From Oceanicola sp. (GTDB lineage: Bacteria > Pseudomonadota > Alphaproteobacteria > Rhodobacterales > Rhodobacteraceae), in the NCBI GenBank assembly GCA_017792405.1, contig CP051231.1, positions 1,984,343 to 2,048,342 of the forward strand: a stretch of DNA of 64,000 bases. Direction: 5' to 3'. Positions 9,532 to 17,776 of the stretch are shown here, piece by piece (the stretch's first letter is position 1; each line of letters starts with the position of its first letter). Made by a program: the position numbers and the translations under genes. The notes beneath the pieces are model-generated. The model saw only the letters and a list, made by a program, of their open reading frames with translations. It searched no databases and was not told the origin of the DNA.

Positions 9532-9813
9532 ATGAAACGGCTTCTCGCCCTCTCGCTCGCCCTCTCAGGCCTCGTCGCAGGCCCCCTCGGCGCAGCCGGC
9601 AAGACCGTCGATTGCTACTGCACCGACAGCAAGGGCAGCCGGGTCGAACTGGGCGAGAACATCTGCCTCACTGTCGGCGGCCGCAGCTTCACCGCGCAGT
9701 GCCAGATGTCGCTCAACGTGCCGATGTGGCGCGAGGTTTCGCCCAATTGCCTCAGCTCTTCGCTGCGGCCAGACCAGCCTCTTCAATCCACCGCTCCAAC
9801 CTCTTCCGGTTGA
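9532..9813 (+). CDS. Small secreted cysteine-containing protein, unknown function
   Basis: 93 residues with a signal peptide (MKRLLALSLALSG..., predicted cleavage around residue 22). The mature part has four cysteines (CYC, ENIC, AQC) followed by a fifth near PNC, suggesting a small disulfide-stabilised periplasmic protein. I do not recognise a named family. Its last 62 bases overlap the end of the convergent DUF1499 gene, so the final ~20 residues (Ser/Pro-rich) are encoded opposite the DUF1499 C-terminus. It is divergent from prfA. Confidence 0.7.
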   Translation: MKRLLALSLALSGLVAGPLGAAGKTVDCYCTDSKGSRVELGENICLTVGGRSFTAQCQMSLNVPMWREVSPNCLSSSLRPDQPLQSTAPTSSG

Positions 9814-10165
9814 CCCCCAGATCGCTCCGCCCGATCACCAGATGGGCGTGAATGTGCAAGGCGCCGGCCCCGTCGCGCCAGACCCGCGTGACATCGGGGA
9901 ACTGCCAGATCATCGAGCGCGTCACATAGGTGCCCTCGCGCGGGCTGACGGTGCGCAGATCGTCCAGCGCCACCCGCTTCAGCCTTGCTTCGGCATCCGC
10001 CGGGGCATTCGGGATCACCAGCTTCACCCCGCCCGCCATCGCATGCCAGCCCGGCGCCTCCGGCCCCGGCTGGCCGCTGAGCCGCGCCTCCGGAATGGGC
10101 CAAAGCCGCACCAGCAGCCCCAGCCCCATGAACACGGCCCCGATTGCGATCAACCACCAGAACAT
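9752..10165 (-). CDS. DUF1499-like membrane-anchored protein
   Basis: 137 residues from the ATG at 10165, which has GGGAG five bases upstream and opens directly on a hydrophobic anchor (FWWLIAIGAVFMGLGLLV). The soluble part resembles the DUF1499 family: a TYVTRSMIWQFPD segment with flanking beta strands and an amphipathic C-terminal helix. Function unknown. Overlaps the convergent small secreted-protein gene tail to tail by 62 bases. Confidence 0.7.
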   Translation of the reverse strand: MFWWLIAIGAVFMGLGLLVRLWPIPEARLSGQPGPEAPGWHAMAGGVKLVIPNAPADAEARLKRVALDDLRTVSPREGTYVTRSMIWQFPDVTRVWRDGAGALHIHAHLVIGRSDLGVNRKRLERWIEEAGLAAAKS

Positions 10166-10246
10166 GGCGCTCCCCTGTCTCATTCGTCCGCCGCAATGAA
10201 CCGGCCTCACATGCCCCACCCAAGGGCATGAACAAAGCCGCAGTCC

Positions 10247-10609
10247 CTACTCAGAGGGCGCCTCAGCGTCCGCGTCTTCCTCCGGCTCGCCCTCATCAGC
10301 CTCCGGCGCCGTCTCCCCAGCCTCCGGCGCCGCCTCTTCAGGCGCCTCTTCCGCCGGAGCCTCTTCCGCAGGCGCCTCTGCCACAGCAAGCCCCGCCACA
10401 GCCGCCTTCAACGCCGCGATTTCGCCATCCCACGCCGCCATCCCGGCCTCGATCCGGCCCACGGCGGCGTTCACCTCGCCCATCGCTGCGCCCGTGGCCT
10501 CCACGTTCTCGCGCAGCACGTAGTCGGCGACCAGAAAGGCAATCACGCCCGCGCCCACCCATGTGATCGCCAGCCGCACCAGCCATGCCGTCACTGTTGT
10601 CTTGAACAT
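10247..10609 (-). CDS. Membrane-anchored protein with acidic Ala/Glu/Pro tail
   Basis: 120 residues: one N-terminal membrane helix (about 8-30), a short helical, probably coiled-coil segment (about 32-75), then a very acidic repeat tail made of EEAPAEEAP-like units. A GAGGAG-like ribosome-binding site precedes the ATG. No family recognised. It follows speB on the same strand with a 36-bp gap and may be its operon partner. The tail is low complexity and unlikely to fold. Confidence 0.65.
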   Translation of the reverse strand: MFKTTVTAWLVRLAITWVGAGVIAFLVADYVLRENVEATGAAMGEVNAAVGRIEAGMAAWDGEIAALKAAVAGLAVAEAPAEEAPAEEAPEEAAPEAGETAPEADEGEPEEDADAEAPSE

Positions 10610-10645
10610 CTCATTCTCTCCTCCGGCAGGTCATGCCCGCCATTC

Positions 10646-11605
10646 CTATCTCCGGCCAGCGCCCCAAAGGCAGATCAGCTCCATCGCCACATGGGCGCCC
10701 GCCACGGCAGTGATGCCCGCATGGTCGAACGGCGGAGAGACCTCCACCACGTCGCCGCCCACCACGTTCACGCCCGCCATCCCGCGCAGGATCGCCGCCG
10801 CCTGCGCAGAGCTGAGGCCGCCCCATACCGGCGTGCCCGTGCCGGGCGCAAAGGCCGGGTCCAGCCCGTCGATGTCAAAGCTCACATAGCAGGGCGCATC
10901 CCCCACCCGCTCGCGGATCATCTCGGCCACCGCCTGCGGGCCGATGTCATGCACCTCCGGCGCGTCGATGATCTTGATTCCCATCGTGTCGGGGTTCACC
11001 GTGCGGATGCCCACCTGCACCGCGCGCTCCACGTCGATCAACCCCTCCTTCACAGCCTTGTAGGCAAAGGTGCCATGGTCGATCCGCTCCGGGTCGTCAT
11101 CCACCCAAGTATCGGTGTGCGCGTCGAACTGCACATAGGCCAGCGGCCCGTGCTTGGCCGCATGGGCCCGCAGGATCGGCAGGGTGATCGAGTGATCGCC
11201 CCCCAGCGTGATGCACCCGGCACCCGCGCCGAGAATGCCCGCCACATGGGCCTCCAGCGCCTTGGGGAACTCCCAAACCTTGGCATAGTCAAAGGCCATG
11301 TCGCCGTAATCGGCAATCGCCAGCTCCTCCAGCGGGTCGTAATCCCAGCCATAGGGCGGATCATAGGGCTGCAGCGTGCTCGCCTCGCGGATCGCCCTCG
11401 GCCCAAACCGCGTGCCGGTCCGGTTGGTCACCGCCTGGTCAAAGGGCACGCCGGTCACAGCCAGATCATAGCCGCTCAGATCCTTCGTGTAGCGCCGCCG
11501 CAAAAAGCTCGTCGCCCCGCCAAAGGTGTTCTCAAAGCTCGCCCCCCGCGCCTCCTTGCGGGTAAAGGCCTGATCCACCTGCGTTTTCGCGTCTTCCAGC
11601 GCCAT
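10646..11605 (-). CDS. speB: Agmatinase-type ureohydrolase
   Basis: Manganese enzyme of the arginase/agmatinase superfamily, probably hydrolysing agmatine to putrescine and urea; guanidinobutyrase or a related guanidino substrate cannot be excluded. 319 residues. The binuclear metal site is complete: GGDHS (His), DAHTDTW (Asp-His-Asp) and SFDIDGLDPAFAPGTGTP (two Asp). The last motif is the usual ureohydrolase signature. It follows the M20 amidohydrolase gene by 3 bases on the same strand, so the pair is an operon, suggesting joint degradation of N-containing compounds. Confidence 0.85.
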   Translation of the reverse strand: MALEDAKTQVDQAFTRKEARGASFENTFGGATSFLRRRYTKDLSGYDLAVTGVPFDQAVTNRTGTRFGPRAIREASTLQPYDPPYGWDYDPLEELAIADYGDMAFDYAKVWEFPKALEAHVAGILGAGAGCITLGGDHSITLPILRAHAAKHGPLAYVQFDAHTDTWVDDDPERIDHGTFAYKAVKEGLIDVERAVQVGIRTVNPDTMGIKIIDAPEVHDIGPQAVAEMIRERVGDAPCYVSFDIDGLDPAFAPGTGTPVWGGLSSAQAAAILRGMAGVNVVGGDVVEVSPPFDHAGITAVAGAHVAMELICLWGAGRR

Positions 11606-11608
11606 TCC

Positions 11609-12778
11609 TCAGGCCTCCACCGGCTGCGCCCGCTCCACGAGACGGGCAAAGAAGCTGGCCCCCACCGGCGCCACCTTGTCGTTGAAATCATACTTTGGAT
11701 GATGGAGCGAGGCCCCCTCCCCCTGCCCGAGGAAAAGGAAGGCCCCGGGCCGCGCCTCCAGCATGTAAGAGAAGTCCTCGGCCCCCATCTCTGCGGTGCC
11801 CTCGCGCTCCACCCGGCCCTCACCGCTAATCTCCTCGGCCACATCGGCGGCGAACCCGGCCTTGGCCGCATCGTTCACCGTCGCCGGATAGCCCTCGTGG
11901 TAGATCAACTCTGCCTCCACGCCGTAGGCCGCCGCCTGCCCCGCCACGATCTCCTTCAGCCGCCGCCGCACCATTTCACGCACCTCAGGCTGCAAGGTCC
12001 GCACCGTGCCGTTGATCCATGCCGAGTCGGGGATGATGTTGTCGGCGCTCCCGGCGTGGATCTGCGTCACGCTCACCACCAGCTCCTCCATCGCATAATG
12101 GTTCCGGCTGACGATGGTGTTCACCGCGCTCACGATTCCCACGGCGGCCACGATCGGATCGCGAGTCTGATGCGGCATCGCCCCATGCCCGCCCACGCCC
12201 TTCACGTTCACCTCCCAGCTGTCCACCGCCGCCAAAATCGGCCCGGGCGTGGTCAAAAACTCGCCCTCCTCCATCCCCGGCGCATTGTGGATGCCGTAAA
12301 CCTCGGTGATCCCGAACTTGTCCATGATCCCGGCCTTCACCATGGCCTCGCCACCCGCGCCGCCCTCTTCGGCGGGCTGGAAGATCAGCGCCACCGTCCC
12401 GGCAAAATTCCGCGTTTCGGCAAGGTACTTCGCCGCGCCCAGCAGCATCGTGGTATGCCCGTCATGGCCGCAGGCATGCATCTTGCCCGGCACCGTGCTC
12501 GCATGCTCTGCCCCGGTCGCCTCTTCGATGGGCAGCGCATCCATATCCGCCCTGAGCCCCAGCCGCCGCTTGCTCGCGCCCTTGCCGTGGATAAGCGCCA
12601 CCAGCCCGCTCTCGGCAATGCCCTCATGCACCTCGTCCACGCCGAAGGCCCGCAACTTATCGGCCACAAAGGCCGCCGTCTCGTGGCAATCGAATCCCAG
12701 CTCGGGGTGCATGTGGATATGCCGCCGCCATGCGGTCATTTCCTCTGAATATCCGGCGATCCGGTTGACGATGGGCAT
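11609..12778 (-). CDS. M20D-family amidohydrolase (hippurate hydrolase-like)
   Basis: 389-residue zinc-dependent amidohydrolase of the M20 family, related to hippurate, N-acetyl-amino-acid and IAA-conjugate hydrolases. The ATG at 12778 follows a GAGGAA site; an upstream in-frame start would run into the divergent mazG gene. Motifs: HPELGF, DMDALP, ACGHDGHT (metal ligands), FQPAEEGGAGG with the catalytic Glu pair, and a C-terminal metal-ligand region SLHHPKYDF. The dimerisation lid lies at about residues 185-295. Substrate unknown; the speB partner hints at guanidino or acylated amine catabolism. Confidence 0.85.
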   Translation of the reverse strand: MPIVNRIAGYSEEMTAWRRHIHMHPELGFDCHETAAFVADKLRAFGVDEVHEGIAESGLVALIHGKGASKRRLGLRADMDALPIEEATGAEHASTVPGKMHACGHDGHTTMLLGAAKYLAETRNFAGTVALIFQPAEEGGAGGEAMVKAGIMDKFGITEVYGIHNAPGMEEGEFLTTPGPILAAVDSWEVNVKGVGGHGAMPHQTRDPIVAAVGIVSAVNTIVSRNHYAMEELVVSVTQIHAGSADNIIPDSAWINGTVRTLQPEVREMVRRRLKEIVAGQAAAYGVEAELIYHEGYPATVNDAAKAGFAADVAEEISGEGRVEREGTAEMGAEDFSYMLEARPGAFLFLGQGEGASLHHPKYDFNDKVAPVGASFFARLVERAQPVEA

Positions 12779-12839
12779 GGGCTGAGGTTCCTCTTCGCTG
12801 AGACGACTGCCACCAAATCCCATCCGGAGCCCCCCCGCA

Positions 12840-13667
12840 ATGGCCGACCCTTCCGACCCGCTGATTTTCGACCAAACCCCGGATGACGCACGCCAGATGC
12901 AGCGCCTTCTCGCCATCATGGCCTGCCTGCGCGACCCCGATCAGGGCTGCCCTTGGGACATCGAGCAGAGCTACGCCACCATCGCGCCCTACACCATCGA
13001 AGAGGCCTACGAGGTGGCCGATGCCGTTGCCCGCTCGGCATGGGGCGAGCTGGAGGGCGAGCTGGGCGACCTACTGCTGCAAGCGGTCTATTTCGCCCAG
13101 ATGGGCCGCGAGGATGGCCACTTCACCTTCGCCTCCATCGCACAGAGCGTCTCCGACAAGATGGTCGCCCGCCACCCCCATATCTTCGGCTCCGAGTCGC
13201 GCGACAAATCGGCCGCGCAGCAAACGCTGGACTGGGAAAAGCAAAAAGCCGCCGAGCGCGCCGCCAAGGGCGAGACCCGCACACTCGACGGCGTCGCCCT
13301 CGGCCTGCCCGCCCTTACCCGCGCGCTGAAGCTGCAAAACCGCGCCGCCCGCGTGGGGTTTGATTGGGACAACGTGCAGGACGTGCTCGCCAAGCTGCAG
13401 GAAGAGGCCGCCGAGCTGGCCGAGGCCGAAGGCGACGCCGACGCGCTGGAAGACGAGATGGGCGACATGCTCTTCGTCCTCACCAACCTCGCCCGCCACA
13501 AGGGCATCGACCCGGAGGCCGCCCTGCGCCGCACCAACGCCAAGTTCACCCGCCGCTTCAACGCGATAGAAGACGCCCTCGCTGACAAGGGCAGCAGCCC
13601 GCAGCAGGCCACGCTGGAAGAAATGGACGCGCTCTGGACGTCAATCAAACGCGCCGAGAAGGCCTGA
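12840..13667 (+). CDS. mazG: MazG, nucleoside triphosphate pyrophosphohydrolase
   Basis: Hydrolyses (deoxy)nucleoside triphosphates to monophosphates and pyrophosphate; a housecleaning enzyme that also affects ppGpp levels in E. coli. 275 residues with two MazG domains. The first has CPWD and the Mg-binding EEAYEV...GELGDLLLQ pattern. The second has EEAAELAEA...DEMGDMLFVLTNLAR. Both acidic quartets look intact. Divergent from the amidohydrolase gene across 61 bp; monocistronic, since the next gene follows after 252 bp. Confidence 0.95.
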   Translation: MADPSDPLIFDQTPDDARQMQRLLAIMACLRDPDQGCPWDIEQSYATIAPYTIEEAYEVADAVARSAWGELEGELGDLLLQAVYFAQMGREDGHFTFASIAQSVSDKMVARHPHIFGSESRDKSAAQQTLDWEKQKAAERAAKGETRTLDGVALGLPALTRALKLQNRAARVGFDWDNVQDVLAKLQEEAAELAEAEGDADALEDEMGDMLFVLTNLARHKGIDPEAALRRTNAKFTRRFNAIEDALADKGSSPQQATLEEMDALWTSIKRAEKA

Positions 13668-13693
13668 CCAGCGCCCCAAGGCGCCGCCCCAAC

Positions 13694-13719
13694 CCATTTT
13701 CTTGATGCAAATACTCACT
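13694..13719. repeat. Intergenic element, copy 2 (degenerate)
   Basis: The stretch CATTTTCTTGATGCAAATA with following CTCAC matches the 5' part of the element after trpE (CATTTTCTTGCTGAAAATA, CTCCC) at most positions. The G-rich hairpin seen in the other copies is absent here; a C-rich stretch with CCGCACCC follows instead. It lies 27 bases after mazG. Confidence 0.45.
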
Positions 13720-13861
13720 CCCGCACCCTCTGCCCGCACCCCGCCCGCAGCAGGGCACCCGCGCGTCCCAGCGGGGTGAGTGCCTCTCGGACAACGCTGC
13801 GCCCTGCGCGACCGCGTCCATACGCCACCCCGCCCGTTATCCCGACCAAAAAACTCACCCA

Positions 13862-13890
13862 TTGACCCAACAAAAAGAGTCAGGTTTAAG
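13862..13890 (+). promoter_or_regulatory. Candidate promoter of the iron-binding protein gene
   Basis: TTGACC (13862-13867) and TTTAAG (13885-13890) are separated by 17 bases, close to sigma-70 consensus, 30 bases before the ATG at 13920. An AGGGAGA ribosome-binding site follows. I saw no obvious iron-regulator palindrome overlapping it. Confidence 0.4.
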
Positions 13891-13919
13891 CGCAGCCGAC
13901 ACAACCAGGGAGACACACC

Positions 13920-14915
13920 ATGCTGCGAACGACCCTCGCCCTCACCCTCGCCGCCAGCCCGGCGCTGGCCGATGAGATCAACGTCTATTCCTACCGCCAG
14001 CCCGAGCTGATCGCGCCGCTGACCGAGGCCTTCACCGCCGAAACCGGCATCGACGTGAACGTGGCCTTCCTCAACAAGGGCATGGTCGAGCGCCTTCAGG
14101 CCGAGGGCGACCGTTCGCCCGCCGATGTCGTGCTCACCGTCGACATCTCCCGCCTGAACGAACTGGTCGAGGCCGGCGTCACCCAGCCGCTCTCCTCCCA
14201 GACCCTGACAGACAACGTGCCCGCCGCGCTGCACGGCCCCGATGGCCAGTGGTGGGGCGTCACCACCCGCGCCCGTATTGTCTACGCTTCCAAAGAGCGC
14301 GTGGCCGACGGCGAGGTGACCACCTACGAGGATCTGGCCGACCCCAAGTGGAAGGGCCGCATCTGCACCCGCTCCGGCACCCACGCCTATAACGTCGCGT
14401 TGGTCTCGGCCATGCTGCACCACCACGGCGCCGAGTACACCAAGACCTGGCTCGAAGGCGTGAAGGCCAACCTCGCCCGCAAGCCCGAGGGCAACGACCG
14501 CGCGCAGGTCAAGGCGATCTGGGCCGGTGAATGCGACATCTCGCTCGGCAACACCTACTACATGGGCGCCATGCTGGCCGACCCCGAGCAGGTGCCGTGG
14601 GCCGAGAGCGTCCGCATCACCTTCCCGACCTTCGAAGACGGCGGCACCCACATCAACCTCTCCGGCGTTGCGCTGACCAAATCCGCGCCGAACAAGGAGA
14701 ACGCGGTGAAGTTCATCGAATTCCTCGCCTCCTCGCAGGCGCAGGAAATCTACGCCGAGGTGAACAACGAGTACCCGGTCGCCCCCGGCACCGAGGCCTC
14801 CGAACTGGTGAAGGGCTGGGGCGATTTCACCCCCGATGACACCGACCTCGTCGACATCGCCAAACTCCGTCCCGACGCGATCAAACTGATCGAAGAAGTC
14901 GACTTCGACGGCTGA
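13920..14915 (+). CDS. Periplasmic Fe(3+)-type ABC substrate-binding protein
   Basis: 331 residues of the FbpA/FutA/SfuA family that captures ferric iron in the periplasm. A short signal peptide ends at ALADE. The fold starts with INVYSYRQPELI. A paired-tyrosine NTYYMG segment near residue 206, typical of iron-liganding tyrosines in the family, is present, as is the WAGECDI region. No permease or ATPase gene lies beside it, so the transporter partners must be elsewhere. A strong terminator (14956-14990) closes the gene, confirming a single-gene transcript. Confidence 0.88.
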   Translation: MLRTTLALTLAASPALADEINVYSYRQPELIAPLTEAFTAETGIDVNVAFLNKGMVERLQAEGDRSPADVVLTVDISRLNELVEAGVTQPLSSQTLTDNVPAALHGPDGQWWGVTTRARIVYASKERVADGEVTTYEDLADPKWKGRICTRSGTHAYNVALVSAMLHHHGAEYTKTWLEGVKANLARKPEGNDRAQVKAIWAGECDISLGNTYYMGAMLADPEQVPWAESVRITFPTFEDGGTHINLSGVALTKSAPNKENAVKFIEFLASSQAQEIYAEVNNEYPVAPGTEASELVKGWGDFTPDDTDLVDIAKLRPDAIKLIEEVDFDG

Positions 14916-14955
14916 GGGCGCACGCCCGGCGGACATCCCGCCAACTGCCAGATCC

Positions 14956-14990
14956 AAGCCCCGCCGGCCCCGCGCACGGCGGGGCTTTTC
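14956..14990 (+). terminator. Intrinsic terminator of the iron-binding protein gene
   Basis: Perfect 11-bp stem AAGCCCCGCCG (14956-14966) / CGGCGGGGCTT (14977-14987) with a 10-base loop, followed by a short TTTTC run. Confidence 0.85.
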
Positions 14991-15106
14991 CTTGCCCGGG
15001 ACCCCCGGTTTACATTCGCGCCCCCATTTGCGACTCTGCCCGGCAACATCCGGGCCACCGCCTGCGCGCCCCGGCAAACCCACCTCCCCTCCCGAAAGGA
15101 TACCCC

Positions 15107-15535
15107 ATGACCCAGGCCAAGGCCGGCGACACGCTTCATATTCACTACACCGGCACCCTCGATGACGGCACCGTCTTCGACAGCTCCCAAGGCCGCGACC
15201 CGCTCCAGTTCGAGCTCGGCTCCGGCCAGATCATCCCCGGCCTCGACGCCGGCGTCACCGGCATGGAAGTGGGCGAAAAGCGCTCCGTCCAGATCGAACC
15301 GGCTCAAGCCTACGGCGAGCACGACGCCAGCCGCGTGCAGGCCGTCGAACGCGCCGCCTTCCCCGATGACATCCCCACCGACCCCGGCACCCAGCTTCAG
15401 GTGCAAACCGCACAAGGGCAGGTCATGCCCGTCACCGTGGTCGAAGCCAACGACGAGCACGTGATGCTCGACACCAACCACCCACTGGCCGGCAAGACCC
15501 TCACCTTCGACGTGGAACTGGTCGAAATCGCCTAA
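15107..15535 (+). CDS. FKBP-type peptidyl-prolyl isomerase (SlyD/FkpB-like)
   Basis: 142-residue cis-trans prolyl isomerase and probable chaperone. The FKBP core is split by an inserted flap (IF) domain, about residues 70-120, as in SlyD and FkpB: YTGTLDDGTVFDSS and PGLDAGVTGMEVGEK before it, NHPLAGKTLTFDVELVEI after it. The histidine-rich metal-binding tail of E. coli SlyD is missing. No signal peptide, so cytoplasmic. Monocistronic; a GC-rich inverted repeat (15546-15571) follows the stop. Confidence 0.92.
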   Translation: MTQAKAGDTLHIHYTGTLDDGTVFDSSQGRDPLQFELGSGQIIPGLDAGVTGMEVGEKRSVQIEPAQAYGEHDASRVQAVERAAFPDDIPTDPGTQLQVQTAQGQVMPVTVVEANDEHVMLDTNHPLAGKTLTFDVELVEIA

Positions 15536-15545
15536 GGCGGCCACC

Positions 15546-15571
15546 GCCCACCCTGCGCCCGCGGGGTGGGC
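15546..15571. terminator. Possible hairpin between convergent genes
   Basis: GCCCACCC (15546-15553) and GGGTGGGC (15564-15571) form a perfect 8-bp stem between the stops of the FKBP and PPOX genes. No T-run follows on either strand, so termination here is uncertain. Confidence 0.35.
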
Positions 15572-15589
15572 AGCCAGCCCGCCCCGCCC

Positions 15590-16225
15590 TCAATACATCG
15601 ACTTGGCGTAGGCCTCTTCCAGCCCGGCGTCGATCTTCGCCATCTCGCCCTCATCCTCCGGCGCGCCGCGCGTCTGATCGAGGATCATCTTCGACAGGCT
15701 CGGCATTTCGGCCCTGTCCTGCCGCGCCGCCGGGTCCCAGAGCTTCGAGCGGCGGAAGGCCTTGGCGCAGTGCAGGAACACCTCCTCCACCTCCACCACC
15801 ACGGCCAGCCGCGGCGCCCGCCCGTTGACCGCCATCCGCTCCAAGAGCGCCGCATCGCGCACCAGCTTCGCCCTCCCGTTCACCCGCAACGTCTCGTCAA
15901 ACCCCGGCACCATGAACAGCAGGCCCACCGCCCCGTTCGCCAGAATGTTCGCCAGGCTATCCAGCCGGTTGTTCCCCGGCCGATCCGGGATCGCCAGCAG
16001 CCCGTCGCCCAGCACCTCAACGAACCCCGGCGCATCGCCCCTCGGGCTCACATCCGCCCTGCCACCCGCCCCCTGCGTGCCGATGCACACGAAGGGCGAA
16101 CGCGCGATGAAGGCCCGCGCATGGGCATCCAGCGCCGCCATGCTCTTGATCTCCGCCAGTTCCGACACCGCCGGATAGAGCGCCCTCAGCGCCGCCTCAT
16201 CGGCCACAACATCCTCAAATTCCAT
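15590..16225 (-). CDS. PPOX-class FMN-binding flavoprotein
   Basis: 211 residues of the pyridoxamine-phosphate-oxidase-like split-barrel superfamily, similar to the MSMEG_1061 type. The ATG at 16225 follows an excellent AGGAGG site, deciding the start over an upstream in-frame alternative. Motifs: RSPFVCIGTQG, ADVSPRGDAPGFV, IPDRPGNNRLDSLANIL (flavin phosphate contacts) and VFLHCAKAFRRSKLW. Likely an FMN- or F420-like-cofactor reductase; substrate unknown. Convergent with the FKBP gene and divergent from the L,D-transpeptidase gene. Confidence 0.85.
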   Translation of the reverse strand: MEFEDVVADEAALRALYPAVSELAEIKSMAALDAHARAFIARSPFVCIGTQGAGGRADVSPRGDAPGFVEVLGDGLLAIPDRPGNNRLDSLANILANGAVGLLFMVPGFDETLRVNGRAKLVRDAALLERMAVNGRAPRLAVVVEVEEVFLHCAKAFRRSKLWDPAARQDRAEMPSLSKMILDQTRGAPEDEGEMAKIDAGLEEAYAKSMY

Positions 16226-16359
16226 CGCACGCGCCTCCTTCTGCGCCGCCACCCAACGCCATAACCACACCGCCGGTCAAGAACCGCCCAGCCCCCTTGC
16301 CCTTGCCGCCCGCCTCGGGCAAACCCTCGGTTAACCCTGCCATCAACCCCCAAGGCCCC

Positions 16360-17091
16360 ATGTTCCGCCCCCTCATCGCCCTCGCTGCCGCCCTCTCCCT
16401 CTCTGCCTGCGCCGAAATCACCGATCCCTCCGGTCTCTCGCCCGAGACCCGCGCCCTCTATGCCTCCGTGCAGGACGGCGCCATCACCGTGCCCGCCGTG
16501 CCCGATGAATACATCACCGAGGCCACCGCCCGGCAGGAGGTCAACTACGCGGCCCCCCACGCCGCCGGCACCATCATCGTCGATCCCGGCGCCAAGCGGC
16601 TCTACCAACTGCTGGGGAACGGTCGCGCCATGCGCTACGTCGTCGGCGTTGCCCGCGCAGGCCGCGGCTTCTCCGGAAACGCCGTCGTCTCCTACCAGCG
16701 CGACTGGCCCTACTGGACGCCCACCGCCAACATGGTCCGCCGCGACCCCGAGCTCTACGGCCCGATCCGCAACGGAAAGCCCGGCGGCCTCGACAACCCC
16801 CTCGGCGCCCGCGCCCTCTACCTCTACCGGAACGGCAAGGACACGCTCTACCGCATCCACGGCACCTCAGAGCCCAAATCCATCGGGATGCAGGCCTCCT
16901 CCGGCTGCATCCGCATGTTCAACCAGGACGCCATGCACCTCGCGGCGAATACGCCGAACGGCACCAAGGTGATCGTCCTGCCCCAAAGCCAGTCCGGCTC
17001 CTGGGTCGACCCGGCCGACATGCCCGCCCCCGAGCCCAGCGAAGCCCTGACGGCGGGCGGCAGCCCGCTTGAGGATACCTCGACGCTGTAG
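16360..17091 (+). CDS. L,D-transpeptidase (YkuD) lipoprotein
   Basis: 243 residues. The ATG at 16360 opens a lipoprotein signal with lipobox LSAC (lipidated Cys at about residue 16); a further upstream start would bury it. The YkuD catalytic domain covers roughly 65-215, with the diagnostic H-G-T...S-S-G-C-I-R-M motif (catalytic Cys in SSGCIRM). Such enzymes form 3-3 peptidoglycan crosslinks or attach proteins to peptidoglycan in the periplasm. GGTTAACC about 30 bases upstream of the start could be a CtrA half-site, a weak suggestion. This is the last GC-rich gene before the AT-richer islet. Confidence 0.9.
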   Translation: MFRPLIALAAALSLSACAEITDPSGLSPETRALYASVQDGAITVPAVPDEYITEATARQEVNYAAPHAAGTIIVDPGAKRLYQLLGNGRAMRYVVGVARAGRGFSGNAVVSYQRDWPYWTPTANMVRRDPELYGPIRNGKPGGLDNPLGARALYLYRNGKDTLYRIHGTSEPKSIGMQASSGCIRMFNQDAMHLAANTPNGTKVIVLPQSQSGSWVDPADMPAPEPSEALTAGGSPLEDTSTL

Positions 17092-17282
17092 GGGGGGGGC
17101 ACCTTTGCCCGTACGATGGTTGGAACCTAACTTCCGCATCTTAAGAACGAGCGGACAGCGGACTTTCGCCGCGGAAATTCCGAAAGGCCACTAAACTCGT
17201 CATTGCGGCTGCAAAGCTATATTGAGAAGGTTGGAACGCTTGCTTGAAAGCTAACAGTCTAGCTGGTGGAGGCCTATGGCAT
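17092..17282. other. Left edge of AT-richer islet, no gene seen
   Basis: After a G9 run directly behind the transpeptidase stop, base composition drops sharply. GGTTGGAAC occurs twice (about 17118 and 17229). No intact coding sequence, terminator or attachment-like repeat was recognised; it may be decayed coding sequence. Confidence 0.4.
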
Positions 17283-17684
17283 TCAGCCGTACAACTCCTC
17301 CCAAGCCGCGACCTGTTCAGTCAAGACATGCAACATCATTTCATAATCACCAGGCCACTCAGAGAATGCCTTGGTTTTGATACCCTCAAGAACCTCTTGG
17401 TTCACCCTCGGGTTCACATACTCAAAAAATGTAGTAGCGGCTTCCATCTGCTCCTCGAAAACGTGAACTTGCATCGAAAAGTCTTCGGGCCACTCTGACA
17501 GAGCCTTTCGCAAGCAGACATCCACGATCTCATTTGTCGTGTCCATATTCTGCTGATAGTGGACCATTCTTTCAGCGGCTTCTGTCTGCTCTTCAATAAC
17601 ATGCCGCTGCATTTCAAAGTCATCCGGCCATTCAGCCGCCGCTTTCATTCTTATGATCTGCATGGTTCCCGAAGATACGGACAT
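17283..17684 (-). CDS. Small protein of three tandem EWPxD repeats, unknown function
   Basis: 133 residues from the ATG at 17684, chosen because GGAGG lies 7-8 bases upstream. The protein is three copies of a 45-46-residue unit whose core reads EWPxD(F/Y)xMxxHVxxEQxxA, with Trp at residues 19, 65 and 110. The units are acidic, predicted helical and lack membrane segments or a signal peptide. I do not recognise a named family. It lies 92 bp downstream of, and on the same strand as, the Mrr-type endonuclease gene, so co-transcription is likely. Base composition is much more AT-rich than the surroundings, suggesting horizontal acquisition. Possible roles (inhibitor, adaptor, sensor) are speculation. 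Confidence 0.8.
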   Translation of the reverse strand: MSVSSGTMQIIRMKAAAEWPDDFEMQRHVIEEQTEAAERMVHYQQNMDTTNEIVDVCLRKALSEWPEDFSMQVHVFEEQMEAATTFFEYVNPRVNQEVLEGIKTKAFSEWPGDYEMMLHVLTEQVAAWEELYG

Positions 17685-17776
17685 TTTCTCGCCTCCAAGC
17701 GTCTGCTCTGTTGGACTCAAAACTTTGGGATTTTTGGTGATAGATTGATTGACTGTTCGTTGGGTCGAGTTTTGCG

